Shown here one piece after another: positions 8,121 through 17,357 of a DNA stretch of 64,000 bases. Positions within the stretch are counted from its first letter, which is position 1. Each line of letters starts with the position of its first letter. The notes under the pieces are model-generated. The model searched no databases. It saw only the letters and a list, made by a program, of their open reading frames with translations, and had not been told where the DNA came from. A program made the translations under genes and the position numbers. Origin of the DNA: Xanthobacteraceae bacterium. Lineage in GTDB: Bacteria > Pseudomonadota > Alphaproteobacteria > Rhizobiales > Xanthobacteraceae. The stretch spans positions 124,001-188,000 of the forward strand of contig SCUB01000023.1 of NCBI GenBank assembly GCA_004297465.1, given 5' to 3'.

Positions 8121-9692
8121 CTATACCGCAGCCGGATCGGGGGCGCGATCATCCCGTGGCAGGGGCCGGCCGGAAAGGCCGGCGCCGAGGCCGGCCTGCT
8201 TGTCGCGGCGGCGCTGCACCGAGGAGGCAATGCGCATCGCCTCGCGATACTTGGCGACGGTGCGGCGGGCGATTTCGATGCCGGCGGCGCGCAGCTGCTC
8301 GACCAGGACATCGTCGGACAGGATCGCATCGGGAGCCTCGGCGTCGATCAACTGGCGGATGCGATGGCGGACCGCCTCGGCGGAATGAGCCTCGCCGCCG
8401 TCGGCCGCGGCGATCGCCGCGGTGAAGAAATATTTCAGTTCGAAGATGCCGCGATTGGTCGCCATGTATTTGTTGGCGGTGACGCGCGACACCGTGGATT
8501 CGTGCATCTGGATGGCGTCGGCGACCGCCTTGAGGTTGAGCGGCCTGAGATGTGCAACGCCATGGGTGAAAAACGCATCCTGCTGGCGCACGATCTCGGT
8601 CGCGACCTTGAGGATGGTGCGGGCGCGCTGGTCAAGCGCGCGCACCAGCCAGGTGGCGTTCTGCATGCAGTGGGCGAAATAGCTCTTGTCGCCGTCCTTG
8701 CGCACGTTGCGCGACAGCTCGGCGTAATAGCCCTGATTGACCAGCACTTTCGGCAGGGTGTCGCTGTTGAGCTCGACCAGCCAGCCGCCGTCGGGCCCCG
8801 GCCGCACGAACACATCCGGCACCACCGGCTGCACCGCGACCGAGCCGAATTTCAGCCCCGGCTTGGGATCGAGCCGGCGCAGCTCGCCAAGCATGTCGGC
8901 GAGATCCTCGGCATCGACGCCGCAAAGCTTGCGCAACGCGGCCAGATCGCGCTTCGCCACCAGGTCGAGATGGGCAATGAGCGCCTGCATGGCGGGATCG
9001 TAGCGGTCGCGCTCGCGCAGCTGGATCGCCAGGCACTCGCTCAAATTCCGCGCGCAGACGCCGGGCGGCTCGAAGGTCTGCAGGATCGCCAGCACCGCCT
9101 CGACCGCGGCGGGCGCCGCGCCAAGGCGCGCGGCGGCGTCGCCCAGATCAGCCGGCAGATAGCCGGCATCATCGACCAGATCGATCAGATACTGGCCGAT
9201 CATGCGCGATGCGGGATCGGCGAGCGACATGCCGAGCTGTTCGCTCAGGTGGTCGCGCAGCGTCGTCTCGGCGGCGACGAAGGCCTCGAGATTGTAGTCG
9301 TCGCTGGAAACGGCGGCGGTATTGCCCCATTCGCTGTAGGCGGCCGGTTCCCGCTCGGGCCGCGGGGTCGCCGAGGCCGCCGCGTCGTCGGGGAACACGT
9401 TGTCGAGGCCGGTGCCGAGATTTTCCGCAATGTCGCGCGCGGCCTCCATCTCTCCGGCGCCGCTGTCCGCGCCGCTTCCCTCGCTCTCGCGAGGCGAGCC
9501 GTTCTCATCGCGCGCGGCCGGCCCGGCGTCCTCGCTCGCGCGCTCCAGCAGCGGGTTGCGCTCCAGCTCGCCTTCGACGAACGCCGCGATATCGAGATTC
9601 GACAGCTGCAGCAGCTTGATGGCCTGCATCAGCTGCGGCGTCATCACCAGCGACTGGCTCTGGCGGAATTCGAGGCGCTGGGTAATGGCCAT
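8121..9692 (-). CDS. rpoN: RNA polymerase sigma-54 factor
   Basis: Directs RNA polymerase to -24/-12 promoters that need enhancer-binding activators (nitrogen, carbon and motility genes). 523 residues. The N-terminal Gln/Leu-rich activator region begins QRLEFRQSQSLVMTPQLMQA. An acidic linker follows at about 55-120, then the core-binding domain and the helix-turn-helix. The RpoN box ARRTVAKYRE, here followed by AMRIASSVQRR, lies close to the C-terminus. The 91-base spacing to hpf suggests an operon. It lies downstream of lptB on the same strand, behind a repeat-containing gap. Confidence 0.97.
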   Translation of the reverse strand: MAITQRLEFRQSQSLVMTPQLMQAIKLLQLSNLDIAAFVEGELERNPLLERASEDAGPAARDENGSPRESEGSGADSGAGEMEAARDIAENLGTGLDNVFPDDAAASATPRPEREPAAYSEWGNTAAVSSDDYNLEAFVAAETTLRDHLSEQLGMSLADPASRMIGQYLIDLVDDAGYLPADLGDAAARLGAAPAAVEAVLAILQTFEPPGVCARNLSECLAIQLRERDRYDPAMQALIAHLDLVAKRDLAALRKLCGVDAEDLADMLGELRRLDPKPGLKFGSVAVQPVVPDVFVRPGPDGGWLVELNSDTLPKVLVNQGYYAELSRNVRKDGDKSYFAHCMQNATWLVRALDQRARTILKVATEIVRQQDAFFTHGVAHLRPLNLKAVADAIQMHESTVSRVTANKYMATNRGIFELKYFFTAAIAAADGGEAHSAEAVRHRIRQLIDAEAPDAILSDDVLVEQLRAAGIEIARRTVAKYREAMRIASSVQRRRDKQAGLGAGLSGRPLPRDDRAPDPAAV

Positions 9693-9812
9693 TTTTGCGC
9701 AAGCAATTCGGAAATAATTGGTCCGATTCTTGCTTATTACTTTTTTGGCTTTCTGTATACGGACAGCAGGTTGCAGCTTTGCCGCCCCTCGCGACGGCTG
9801 CGCCTAGCCCCA

Positions 9813-9896
9813 CTTCGTCATGGCCGGGCTTGACCCGGCCATCCATCTTTTCTGATCAAGAGCTGGATGCGCGGGTCGAGCCCGCGCATGACGAAG
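9813..9896. repeat. Dispersed intergenic palindrome, Rhizobiales type
   Basis: A mirror-image arrangement: CTTCGTCATGGCCGGGCTTG at one end and GGGTCGAGCCCGCGCATGACGAAG-like sequence at the other, each containing its own CCGGG..CCCGG stem, with a short AT-richer centre. I know similar CGTCATGGCCGGGCTTGACC palindromes as repeats between genes of Bradyrhizobium and relatives. It lies in the 9693-9943 gap between lptB and rpoN, where no gene is supportable. Confidence 0.75.
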
Positions 9897-9943
9897 GAGA
9901 GATTTCATCATAGCAAAACTTGATCCCTCACTTAAGGGGCCAC

Positions 9944-10876
9944 CTAGAGCCGGAACTCCTCGCCGAGATAGAGCCGACGCACGTCGGGATTGCTGACGAT
10001 CTCCTCCGGCAGGCCCTCCATCAGCACCTGACCCGAATAGATGATGTAGGCGCGGTCGGTTAGGCCAAGCGTTTCGCGCACGTTGTGATCGGTGATCAGC
10101 ACGCCGATACCGCGGTTGGTGAGATGGCGCACCAGCTGCTGGATGTCGCCGACGGCTATCGGGTCGATGCCGGCGAACGGCTCGTCGAGCAGCATGTAGC
10201 TTGGCCGGCTGGCGAGCGCGCGGGCGATCTCGACGCGACGCCGCTCGCCGCCCGACAGCGCGATCGAGGGCGACTTGCGCAGCCGCGTGATGTGGAATTC
10301 CTCAAGCAGCGAATCGAGTTCGGCCTCGCGGCGGCGACGGTCCGGCTCCACCACCTCGAGCACCGCGCGGATGTTGTCCTCGACATTGAGGCCGCGGAAG
10401 ATCGAGGCCTCCTGCGGCAGATAGCCGATGCCGAGCCGGGCGCGCTGGTACATCGGCATGGCGGTGACGTCATGGCCGTCGAGCTCGATGCGGCCGCGGT
10501 CGGCGTTGATGAGGCCGGTGATCATGTAGAACACCGTGGTCTTGCCGGCGCCGTTCGGTCCGAGCAGGCCGACCGCCTCGCCGCGGCGGACATAAAGACT
10601 GGCGCCGCGCACGATCTGGCGCGAGCCGAAACTTTTCTCGAGGCCATGGGCGGCAAGATAAGCGGTGCGCGCGGCCGGGCGCGGCGCATGGGCGCCGTTG
10701 CCGCCCCTGGCCGGATCGGAGCGGCCTTGCGCCTGCCGCGCCGGCGGCGGCTCGACCGGCGCGCGGTGCAACAGGTCGGACATGCGGCCGCCCAGCGCGC
10801 CGGGGCTGGCGGGCTGGCGGGCAAAGCTGCGGCCGCCCTTGGGGCGCCAGCGCAACAATCGCAAGAAATCCACCAT
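9944..10876 (-). CDS. lptB: LPS export ABC transporter ATP-binding protein LptB
   Basis: ATPase of LptB2FG, which pulls lipopolysaccharide out of the inner membrane. 310 residues, about 70 longer than the E. coli protein. The extra N-terminus (residues 1-70) is basic, Pro/Ala-rich and probably disordered; the ABC domain starts near [13 protein letters not shown]. Walker A is GPNGAGKT, the signature is LSGGERRR, Walker B is [12 protein letters not shown], and the H-loop is LITDHN. I chose the ATG giving [11 protein letters not shown], an N-terminus I associate with rhizobial LptB. It follows lptA after 159 bases, with a hairpin in between. Confidence 0.95.
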   Translation of the reverse strand: MVDFLRLLRWRPKGGRSFARQPASPGALGGRMSDLLHRAPVEPPPARQAQGRSDPARGGNGAHAPRPAARTAYLAAHGLEKSFGSRQIVRGASLYVRRGEAVGLLGPNGAGKTTVFYMITGLINADRGRIELDGHDVTAMPMYQRARLGIGYLPQEASIFRGLNVEDNIRAVLEVVEPDRRRREAELDSLLEEFHITRLRKSPSIALSGGERRRVEIARALASRPSYMLLDEPFAGIDPIAVGDIQQLVRHLTNRGIGVLITDHNVRETLGLTDRAYIIYSGQVLMEGLPEEIVSNPDVRRLYLGEEFRL

Positions 10877-11001
10877 GGCCGCCCGTGTCGTGCCTCGTGG
10901 TGACGGCAATGGCGCCGCCATCCTTTGTGATCGAATCGCGGCCGAGCATGAAGCAAGCCCGCCGGCCTGCCTAGGGATGATCCCCGGCGCGTAGCTCCAA
11001 A

Positions 11002-11026
11002 GCCGAAGCGGTTTTTCCGCTTCGGC
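11002..11026 (-). repeat. Perfect 10-bp hairpin between lptA and lptB
   Basis: GCCGAAGCGG (11002-11011) and CCGCTTCGGC (11017-11026) flank a loop of five T. On the minus strand it begins ten bases after the lptA stop and is followed by only three T, so it is a weak terminator at best; it could reduce lptB transcription or stabilise lptA mRNA. Confidence 0.5.
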
Positions 11027-11035
11027 GCAACTGTT

Positions 11036-11692
11036 TCAATTGATCCGCAGCGGTTTTCCGGCCGGCTGCGGGGCCGCGGGCGCCGCCGGAACCGGGTCCA
11101 GCGGCGAGCCGCCGGTGGACTGGAACAGTCCCTGCACCCGTCCCTGGCCGGCCTTGCCGGATTCGACGCGGGCCGCGCCGCTGGTGAGATCGACAACCAG
11201 CCGGTCGCCGCGCAGCACGTTCTTGCCCTGGGTCATCACCACGCCGCCATTCAGGGTGACGGTGTTGGCCTTCATGTCGAACATGCCGGTCTCGCCGGTG
11301 ACGGTCTGGTCCTTCTGGGTGACGACGACGCCGCCGCGCGCCTCAAGGCGGCGGATCTGCTGGCTGCCGCCGGGGCCAGGGGCGGCCGCCTTCAGGCTCG
11401 AGGCGGCGCCGTTCTGATCGTAGAACACCACAAGGGTCTTGCAGCGCATCTGGGTATCGCCCTGCTGGACGCGGACATCGCCGGTGAAGGTGGCGGCCTT
11501 GTCCTTGTCGCGGATTTCCAGCGTGGCGGCCTCGATCTGCACCGGCTTGCCGCGGTTCTGCGAAAAGCCCTGCAGCGCGTTGGGCACGCCCTGCGCGCCG
11601 GTCTGCGCGCGCGCGTGTCCCGGCGCGGCGGCGGCCGCGACCACGAGGGCCGCGCACAGGAGCGCACAGCGTCGCGACGGTTTCGCGGTCAT
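11036..11692 (-). CDS. lptA: LPS transport periplasmic protein LptA
   Basis: Periplasmic bridge component carrying lipopolysaccharide from LptC to LptD. 218 residues with a signal peptide (about 1-29, cleavage after HARA). The OstA/LptA beta-jellyroll region spans about 45-170: IEAATLEIRDKDKAATFTGD, VRVQQGDTQMRCKTLVVFYD and TGMFDMKANTVTLNGGVVMT. The C-terminus is Pro/Ala-rich. The ATG overlaps the lptC stop (11689-11692), so the two are translationally coupled. Confidence 0.93.
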   Translation of the reverse strand: MTAKPSRRCALLCAALVVAAAAAPGHARAQTGAQGVPNALQGFSQNRGKPVQIEAATLEIRDKDKAATFTGDVRVQQGDTQMRCKTLVVFYDQNGAASSLKAAAPGPGGSQQIRRLEARGGVVVTQKDQTVTGETGMFDMKANTVTLNGGVVMTQGKNVLRGDRLVVDLTSGAARVESGKAGQGRVQGLFQSTGGSPLDPVPAAPAAPQPAGKPLRIN

Positions 11693-12366
11693 TTGTCCTC
11701 GTCGCGCCGCGCGCTGTTGACGTCGGTGTTGGGCAGCATCAGCGTCATCGCCACGCCGCCGTCGAATCGCACCAGGGCGCCCGCATCGGTGATCGACAGC
11801 CGCTTGGCGTCGAGCGTGCCGTTGAGCAGCTTGACGGCGACGGGCTTTGCTGACGTCACCGAGCCGGCGCGGATGTCGATCACCGCTTCCTGCAGGCGGC
11901 CTTCATAGCCGGTCGAGGATTGCAGCACGATTTCGCGGCCCAGGGTAAGCACCTCGCTCTTGGTGTCGAAGCTGCCGAGGCTGGCGTTCATCAGCACCTG
12001 CGACTTGTCCTCCATCTCGATCCTGGCGCTCATGTCGTGCAGTTCGACCACCGTCGGGCGGGTGAGATCCTGCGCCGCGGCGCGCGCCGACAGTTCATAG
12101 GCGCGGTTGTCCGGCGTGTAGCCGGACAGGCGCGGCGCCTCCATGGTGATCTTGGTGCCGGAGACGACCAGATTGCCCATGTTGAGCGGCAGCTTGACCA
12201 GCATGCGCCACGGGTTGAACACCGACAGCGCGGCGACGCCGGCGAGCGCGGCCACCACCGCCACCGGAATCGCGACGCGCAGCAGCCGCACCCGCCGGCT
12301 GTGGCGGGCGGCGGCGCGAAAGCGCGCCGCGCGGGCAACCTCATCGGCGGTGGAAACGACGTACAC
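11689..12366 (-). CDS. lptC: LPS export protein LptC
   Basis: Bitopic inner-membrane protein that passes lipopolysaccharide from LptBFG to LptA. 225 residues: a basic cytoplasmic N-terminus, one membrane helix at about 30-49 (LLRVAIPVAVVAALAGVAAL), then a periplasmic LptC domain with TMEAPRLSGYTPDNRAYELS and LHDMSARIEM. Start is GTG at 12366, with GAGGGA upstream. The stop overlaps the start of lptA. rnd lies upstream on the same strand after 156 bases. Confidence 0.92.
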   Translation of the reverse strand: MYVVSTADEVARAARFRAAARHSRRVRLLRVAIPVAVVAALAGVAALSVFNPWRMLVKLPLNMGNLVVSGTKITMEAPRLSGYTPDNRAYELSARAAAQDLTRPTVVELHDMSARIEMEDKSQVLMNASLGSFDTKSEVLTLGREIVLQSSTGYEGRLQEAVIDIRAGSVTSAKPVAVKLLNGTLDAKRLSITDAGALVRFDGGVAMTLMLPNTDVNSARRDEDK

Positions 12367-12522
12367 CGGCCCCCGTCCCTCACTGGTGTTTCAAATTCAG
12401 GGCAATAACCATCCTACCCGAAAACCGGCCTGTTGCCGACCGATCCCCAAGGCCGGGCCACACAAGCCGCACAAGTATGACCGTATCGGGGCACGGTTTT
12501 CCCCCCGATCCCGGCAACCGGC

Positions 12523-13137
12523 TCAGGAATGGGCGAAAATATCCTCCGCCGCCCAGCCGGCGAGGTCGAGCCGCACCCGGGTCGGCAGGAAGCCGAAGCA
12601 GGCCGCCGCCAGCTCCTCGCGGTTCTCGCGGGCCAGCATGGCGTCGAGCCGGCCTTTGAGCGCATGCAGATGCAGCACGTCGGAGGCGGCGTAGGCGACC
12701 TGCGGCTCGGTCAGGGTCTCGGCGCCCCAGTCGGTGAGCTGCTGCTGCTTGGAGAGATCAATGCCGAGCACGTCGCGGGCGAGATCCTTGAGGCCGTGGC
12801 GGTCGGTGTAGGTGCGGCACAATCGCGAGGCGATCTTGGTGCAGTAGACCGGCGCCGGCATCACGCCGAAGGTCTTGAACAGGATGCCGAGGTCGAAGCG
12901 GGCGAAATGGAAGATTTTCAGCACCGCCGGATCGCCCAGAAGCTTCCTGAGGTTGGGCGCGTCGGTGTGGCCGGCGGGAATCTGCACCACGTCGGCGGAA
13001 CCGTCGCCGCAGGAGAGCTGCACCACGCACAGGCGGTCGCGGTGCGGATCGAGCCCCATGGTTTCGGTGTCGATGGCGACCGCGCCGGTGAACCTCGCGA
13101 GGTCCGGCAGGTCGCCGCGGTGCAGGCGGATGGTCAT
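12523..13137 (-). CDS. rnd: Ribonuclease D-like 3'-5' exonuclease (short form)
   Basis: DEDD-family exoribonuclease implicated in 3' trimming of stable RNA. 204 residues, that is only the catalytic domain without the HRDC domains of E. coli RNase D; this short type is the usual one beside lptC in Rhizobiales. Exo I has Asp23 and Glu25 in AIDTETMGLD, Exo II has Asp82 in FHFARFD, and Exo III reads YAASDVLHL, the DEDDy subtype. It leads the rnd-lptC-lptA-lptB run and is divergent from the TfoX-like gene. Confidence 0.92.
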   Translation of the reverse strand: MTIRLHRGDLPDLARFTGAVAIDTETMGLDPHRDRLCVVQLSCGDGSADVVQIPAGHTDAPNLRKLLGDPAVLKIFHFARFDLGILFKTFGVMPAPVYCTKIASRLCRTYTDRHGLKDLARDVLGIDLSKQQQLTDWGAETLTEPQVAYAASDVLHLHALKGRLDAMLARENREELAAACFGFLPTRVRLDLAGWAAEDIFAHS

Positions 13138-13283
13138 GAGCGTGAAGGCCCCCGGTTTGAATCAACTTCGTTGAATCACTTGGCCGCCACCATAACCGCC
13201 CGCCGCGCAAAGCCCAACGGCATCGGTGGACCGGCCGCGCCGCGCACGGCATGATCGCACCCGGCAGGAAGGGAGAATCCGCG

Positions 13284-13616
13284 ATGCCCTACGACCCCGG
13301 ACTGGCGGAGCGGCTGGCCGAACTCGTCGCCGGCCGGCCCGGCTTTCGCTTAAAGAAGATGTTCGGCGGCATCGGCTGGATGCTCAACGGCAACATGTGC
13401 GTCGGCGTCTGGCGGGAGTGGCTGATCGTGCGCGCCGGCGAGGACGCGACGGCAACGATCTGCCAGGACAAGGGCGTCAAGCCGATGGATCTGACCGGCC
13501 GGCCGATGAAGGGCTGGGCGATGGCCGGCCCCGAGGCGGTCGCGAGCGACGCCGCGCTCGCCCGCTATGTCGAGCTGGCGGCCGGGTTCGTTTCAACGCT
13601 GCCGGAGAAGGAATGA
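13284..13616 (+). CDS. TfoX/Sxy N-terminal domain protein
   Basis: 110-residue protein consisting of a TfoX N-terminal domain: KKMFGGIGWMLNGNMCVGVW (about 23-42) followed by LTGRPMKGWAMAGPEAVASD. In gammaproteobacteria TfoX activates competence genes with CRP; stand-alone N-terminal domains in alphaproteobacteria have no established role. The ATG at 13284 is preceded by AGGAAGGGAG; an in-frame start 11 codons upstream is less suitable. The next gene begins 6 bases after its stop. Confidence 0.9.
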   Translation: MPYDPGLAERLAELVAGRPGFRLKKMFGGIGWMLNGNMCVGVWREWLIVRAGEDATATICQDKGVKPMDLTGRPMKGWAMAGPEAVASDAALARYVELAAGFVSTLPEKE

Positions 13617-13622
13617 CGGAAA

Positions 13623-14390
13623 ATGTGGCGCATGACTGAACTTGGATCAATTTTGAATAGGCCTTTCGCCCGCAAGGACAAGATCGTCGGCAGCATCGTA
13701 TGGATGTTGATCATCGCCGGCTGCGCATGGTGGTATTATGGCGGCGATGCCGGGGGCGCTGCGGTGAAGTCCGCCGAATCTCCTGCGCTCACCCGTGCGG
13801 AGATTGACGCGGTTTTACAGCTCCCTGATGTCAAGGCGATTCCTGGTGTGAGATTTGCCAATGATCAGATCGACGACCACTGCAGGCGCGCTGCCGTTCT
13901 CGATATCAAAATGGCCTCCTCTTCAAAGGTCTTTGAAGACGGCCTTCGGGCTGCGCAAGCTGCGATGATTTGGATCATTGAGCGGCCGGAAGAATGGGGC
14001 GCCTGGCAAGATGCCCGCACACCCGCTCAACGAAAGAAAGACTGGGTAAAGGAATGGCACCGCACCCCGGCTTGTTTGCAATGGATCAAGATAAATTTTA
14101 GCTACGAGACCGAGACCGACAAAGTCATAGGTGGAAGCTTCGGCGTGACCTGGTCTCATCTCGGTCCGGAAGCTGACAAGCTCGCCCAACTGACCCCCGT
14201 CGGCGTCATCGACGCATCCATTTTCGATGGGGCCAACGAGCAGGCTAAGCACGATATCGAAGCATGGTGTGCGGCAGGCGGGCAACGCCGTGCCCCGCGC
14301 TTTTGCATGGCCTCATTCGTTAATCTCTGTCGCGGCTATCTCTACCCGCACTACGCCGCGCGATGTAATGCCCTCGGTCTCGGCCTCTGA
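13623..14390 (+). CDS. Unknown membrane-anchored protein
   Basis: 255 residues, not recognised. After a short basic N-terminus there is one membrane helix at about 23-40 (GSIVWMLIIAGCAWWYYGG), so the rest is probably periplasmic. The body is rich in Trp and contains several Cys (for example CRRAA, PACLQW, EAWCAAGG, FCMASF, NLCRGY, ARCNAL), which could pair as disulphides in the periplasm. Base composition is clearly less GC-rich than the neighbours, suggesting an accessory gene. It starts 6 bases after the TfoX-like stop; an alternative start is ATG 13632. The 86-base gap after it leads to tRNA-Leu. Confidence 0.75.
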   Translation: MWRMTELGSILNRPFARKDKIVGSIVWMLIIAGCAWWYYGGDAGGAAVKSAESPALTRAEIDAVLQLPDVKAIPGVRFANDQIDDHCRRAAVLDIKMASSSKVFEDGLRAAQAAMIWIIERPEEWGAWQDARTPAQRKKDWVKEWHRTPACLQWIKINFSYETETDKVIGGSFGVTWSHLGPEADKLAQLTPVGVIDASIFDGANEQAKHDIEAWCAAGGQRRAPRFCMASFVNLCRGYLYPHYAARCNALGLGL

Positions 14391-14476
14391 GCCGCGTCAC
14401 AGAAAAATAAAATGATGAGGGCGCGGTAAAACGCGCGACGTTCGGCGGGAGTACTCTTTTCGGTTAAGGAAAGAGT

Positions 14477-14561
14477 TGGTGCCCAGGAAAGGACTCGAAC
14501 CTTCACGGCTTGCACCACTGGTACCTGAAACCAGCGCGTCTACCAATTCCGCCACCTGGGC
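14477..14561 (-). tRNA. tRNA-Leu (anticodon CAG)
   Basis: An 85-base class II tRNA with an extended variable arm and an encoded CCA. The acceptor stem is GCCCAGG with CCTGGGC. The anticodon stem CTGGT/ACCAG holds the loop TTCAGGT, giving CAG, which reads CTG, the main leucine codon in this genome. The D-arm GGTAGACGC and T-arm GGTTCGAGTCC are standard. Confidence 0.98.
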
Positions 14562-14702
14562 CCGCCCGGATCACTAAGGATCGGCGCGGCGCTTGTCAAA
14601 CTGAGAAAACGGACCCCCGGCACCCCCTGTACACGGATTGCCGGATCGGATATTCGCGGCAAGGAATTGCGCGGATTTCTTGCCTGACCGGGAGCACCCC
14701 CC

Positions 14703-15686
14703 ATGGCGGCCAAAATCGTACCGGCCAATATCGACACCCTCGTCACGGTTTTCGGCGGCTCCGGCTTCCTCGGCCGCCACGTGGTGCGGGCGCTGGTGCG
14801 GCGCGACTACCGGGTGCGGGTGGCGGTGCGCCGGCCCGACCTCGCCTTCCACCTGCAGCCGCTCGGACGCGCCGGCCAGATCACCGCCGTGCAGGCCAAT
14901 TTGCGCTACCCGGAGTCGGTCGCCGCCGCGTTGCGCGACTCCAAGGTGGTGGTCAACCTGGTCGGCATCCTGGCCGAAGCCGGCAGGCAGCGCTTTTCCG
15001 CCATCCAGGGCGAGGGCGCCGGCCATATCGCCGCCGCCGCGGCCGCGGCGGGCGCCCGGATGGTGCATGTGTCGGCGATCGGCGCCGACGCCCATTCGGC
15101 CTCGCGCTATGCCCGCTCCAAGGCGCAGGGCGAGGCCGCGGTGCTGGCGGCGCTGCCGTCGGCGACCATTTTCCGCCCCTCCGTCATGTTCGGCCCCGAG
15201 GACAATCTCTTCAACCGCTTCGCAGCGCTAGCGCGCGTCCTGCCGGTGCTGCCGCTGGTCGGCGGCGGCGCCAACAAGTTCCAGCCGGTGTTCGTCGGCG
15301 ACGTCGCCACCGCGATCGCCGATGCGGTCGAGGGCAAGGCCAAGGCCGGCGCGACCTACGAGCTGGGCGGACCCGAGGTCGTCACCTTCCGCGAGATCAT
15401 TGAGTTCATCCTCAAGACCATCGAGCGCAACCGCCTCTTGGTGCCGCTGCCCTACTGGCTCGCCAAGTTCGAGGCGCTGCTGCTGCAATACGTGCCCGGA
15501 CCGCTCAATCTGACGCCCGACCAGGTCGAGCTGCTCAAGCACGACAACGTGGTGTCGGCGGCGGCCAAGATCACCGGGCTGACGCTGGAGGGCCTCGGGA
15601 TTTCACCGACCGCGATGGCCGCGGTGGTGCCGTCCTATCTGTGGCGCTTCCGCCGCACCGGCCAGTTCCGCAGCCGCGCGATCTGA
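14703..15686 (+). CDS. NDUFA9-like NAD(P)-binding protein (complex I subunit family)
   Basis: Atypical short-chain dehydrogenase/reductase of the NDUFA9 family; the mitochondrial relative is an accessory subunit of NADH dehydrogenase, and alphaproteobacterial copies are proposed to associate with complex I. 327 residues. The nucleotide-binding glycine motif is GGSGFLGRHVVR (about 18-29), followed by VVNLVGIL, VHVSAIGADA and YARSKAQGE. The catalytic Tyr-Lys pair is displaced from that of classical SDRs. It is convergent with uppP, a pairing I know from several Rhizobiales. Confidence 0.9.
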   Translation: MAAKIVPANIDTLVTVFGGSGFLGRHVVRALVRRDYRVRVAVRRPDLAFHLQPLGRAGQITAVQANLRYPESVAAALRDSKVVVNLVGILAEAGRQRFSAIQGEGAGHIAAAAAAAGARMVHVSAIGADAHSASRYARSKAQGEAAVLAALPSATIFRPSVMFGPEDNLFNRFAALARVLPVLPLVGGGANKFQPVFVGDVATAIADAVEGKAKAGATYELGGPEVVTFREIIEFILKTIERNRLLVPLPYWLAKFEALLLQYVPGPLNLTPDQVELLKHDNVVSAAAKITGLTLEGLGISPTAMAAVVPSYLWRFRRTGQFRSRAI

Positions 15687-15700
15687 CTTCTCGCGCCGCT

Positions 15701-16507
15701 TTACCGGCCGAGCGCGAGCCCGATCAGCCCCAGCGTGCCGACGATGACGCGCCACCACGCGAACAGCGCGAAGCCGTGGCGCGTGACATAGTCGAGGAAG
15801 GTGCGCACCACGATCCACGCCGCGACGAACGACACCGCGAAGCCCACCGCCACCAGGATCGTGTTGTCGGCGGTCATCAGCTTGTAGTTCTTGGCAAGGT
15901 CGTAGGCGAACGCGCCGGCCATGGTCGGAATCGCCAGGAAGAACGAGAACTCCGCGGCCGCGCGCTTGTCGGAGCCGAGCAGCATGCCCGACACGATGGT
16001 GGCGCCCGAGCGCGACACGCCGGGAATCATCGCGAGGCACTGGGCGAAGCCGATGGTCAGGTACATCGGCAGCGGAAATCCGGTGGCGTCGTGAAAGCGT
16101 GGCTTCAGATCGAGCTGGTCGACCCACAGCAGGATGGCGCCGCCGACGATCAGGGTGAAACAGACCACCCATGGATTGAACAGCACGTCCTTGATGAATC
16201 CGTGCGCCAGCGCTCCGATCACCGCCGCCGGCAGGAACGCCACCAGCACGCCGATGACAAAGCGGCGCGCCGCCACGTCCGTGAACATCCCGGTCGCGAT
16301 CCGCCACAGGCGCACGAAATACACCGACAGGATGGCCAGGATCGCGCCGAGCTGGATCAGCACCACGAAGGTCTTGCCGAAGGCGTCGTCGTCGAAGCCA
16401 AAAAACCGCTCCAGGAGCAAAAGGTGGCCCGTGGAGGAGACCGGCAGAAACTCGGTCAGTCCTTCCACCACGCCGAGCACGGCGGCCTTGAAAACATCAT
16501 AAAGCAT
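15701..16507 (-). CDS. uppP: Undecaprenyl-diphosphatase
   Basis: Integral membrane phosphatase recycling undecaprenyl pyrophosphate for peptidoglycan and polysaccharide synthesis; also confers bacitracin resistance (BacA). 268 residues with several hydrophobic helices. The two signature loops are present: [17 protein letters not shown] (about 15-31, with the catalytic Glu) and [13 protein letters not shown] (with the catalytic Arg/Ser region). Convergent with the NDUFA9-like gene, with 14 bases between the stops. Confidence 0.96.
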   Translation of the reverse strand: MLYDVFKAAVLGVVEGLTEFLPVSSTGHLLLLERFFGFDDDAFGKTFVVLIQLGAILAILSVYFVRLWRIATGMFTDVAARRFVIGVLVAFLPAAVIGALAHGFIKDVLFNPWVVCFTLIVGGAILLWVDQLDLKPRFHDATGFPLPMYLTIGFAQCLAMIPGVSRSGATIVSGMLLGSDKRAAAEFSFFLAIPTMAGAFAYDLAKNYKLMTADNTILVAVGFAVSFVAAWIVVRTFLDYVTRHGFALFAWWRVIVGTLGLIGLALGR

Positions 16508-16664
16508 GGATGATGGTCCTGACGTGGCGAATAAGGCGGGAAATCCTAGCGGGGGAGATGTTGTCGCTTATTCGACCCGGCCCCGCAACCACCCCAGCGC
16601 CGAGCGATTGCGGGAGCGCGCCGTTCGGGGTTAAACATCGCATCAGTCAGGATCCGGATTACCC

Positions 16665-17357
16665 ATGCTCACGCTGTTCCATCATCCGTTCTGTCCGCAT
16701 TCGCGCTTCATCCGCCTGGCGCTGGCCGAACTGGGGCTGGAGACGCGGCTGGTGGAGGAGCGGGCCTGGGAGCGCCGCCGCGAATTCCTGTTGATGAATC
16801 CGGCCGGCACCACCCCGGTGCTGATCGAGGAAGGCATGCCCGCGGTGCCCGGCGCAGGCGTCATCGGCGAATATCTCGACGAGCGCTTCGGCGCCGCCGA
16901 AGAGGCCCGGCGCCTGATGCCGGAGTCCATCTCCGAACGCATCGAGGCGCGCCGCCTGATGTCGTGGTTCAACGACAAGTTCTTCACCGAGGCGAGCGGC
17001 CCGCTGGTGCTGGAGCGCGTTTTCAAGCGCTTCATGCCGCAACAGGCCGGCGGCGGCGAGCCCAACGCCGAGGCGATCCGCGCCGCGCGCGCCAATGTGC
17101 GCCATCACCTCGCCTATCTCGGCTGGCTGGCGCAGACCCGCGACTGGCTGGCCGGCGACGTCATGAGCTTCGCCGATCTCGCCGCGGCCGCGCAGCTCTC
17201 CGTCGTCGATTATCTCGGCGACGTACCGTGGCAGGACAACGCCGCGGCCAAGGCGTGGTATGCGCGCGTCAAGTCGCGGCCCTCGTTCCGGCCGCTGTTG
17301 CGCGACATGATGCCCGGCGTGCCGCCGCCGCCGGCCTACACCGACCTCGACTTTTGA
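16665..17357 (+). CDS. Glutathione S-transferase family protein
   Basis: 230 residues with an N-terminal thioredoxin-like domain (about 1-78) and a C-terminal all-helical domain. The active-site turn reads HHPFCPHSR and the cis-proline strand GTTPVLIEE, with EYLDERFG following. The Cys-containing turn suggests a beta- or omega-like class with redox or dehalogenase-type activity, but the substrate cannot be told. The queG TTG start overlaps its stop codon, so the two are probably co-translated. Confidence 0.92.
   Translation: MLTLFHHPFCPHSRFIRLALAELGLETRLVEERAWERRREFLLMNPAGTTPVLIEEGMPAVPGAGVIGEYLDERFGAAEEARRLMPESISERIEARRLMSWFNDKFFTEASGPLVLERVFKRFMPQQAGGGEPNAEAIRAARANVRHHLAYLGWLAQTRDWLAGDVMSFADLAAAAQLSVVDYLGDVPWQDNAAAKAWYARVKSRPSFRPLLRDMMPGVPPPPAYTDLDF

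Noticed and set aside
12407-12522. CCGAAAACCGG and GGGGCACGGTTTTCCCCCC in the rnd-lptC gap as a third copy of the 47/57-kb repeat
   Set aside because: Only the short CGAAAA/GGTTTT words are shared; the rest does not align.
16964-17353. Extension of queG upstream through the GST gene
   Set aside because: The frame is open but the sequence is a shadow of the transferase; queG homologues start near the TTG at 17354.
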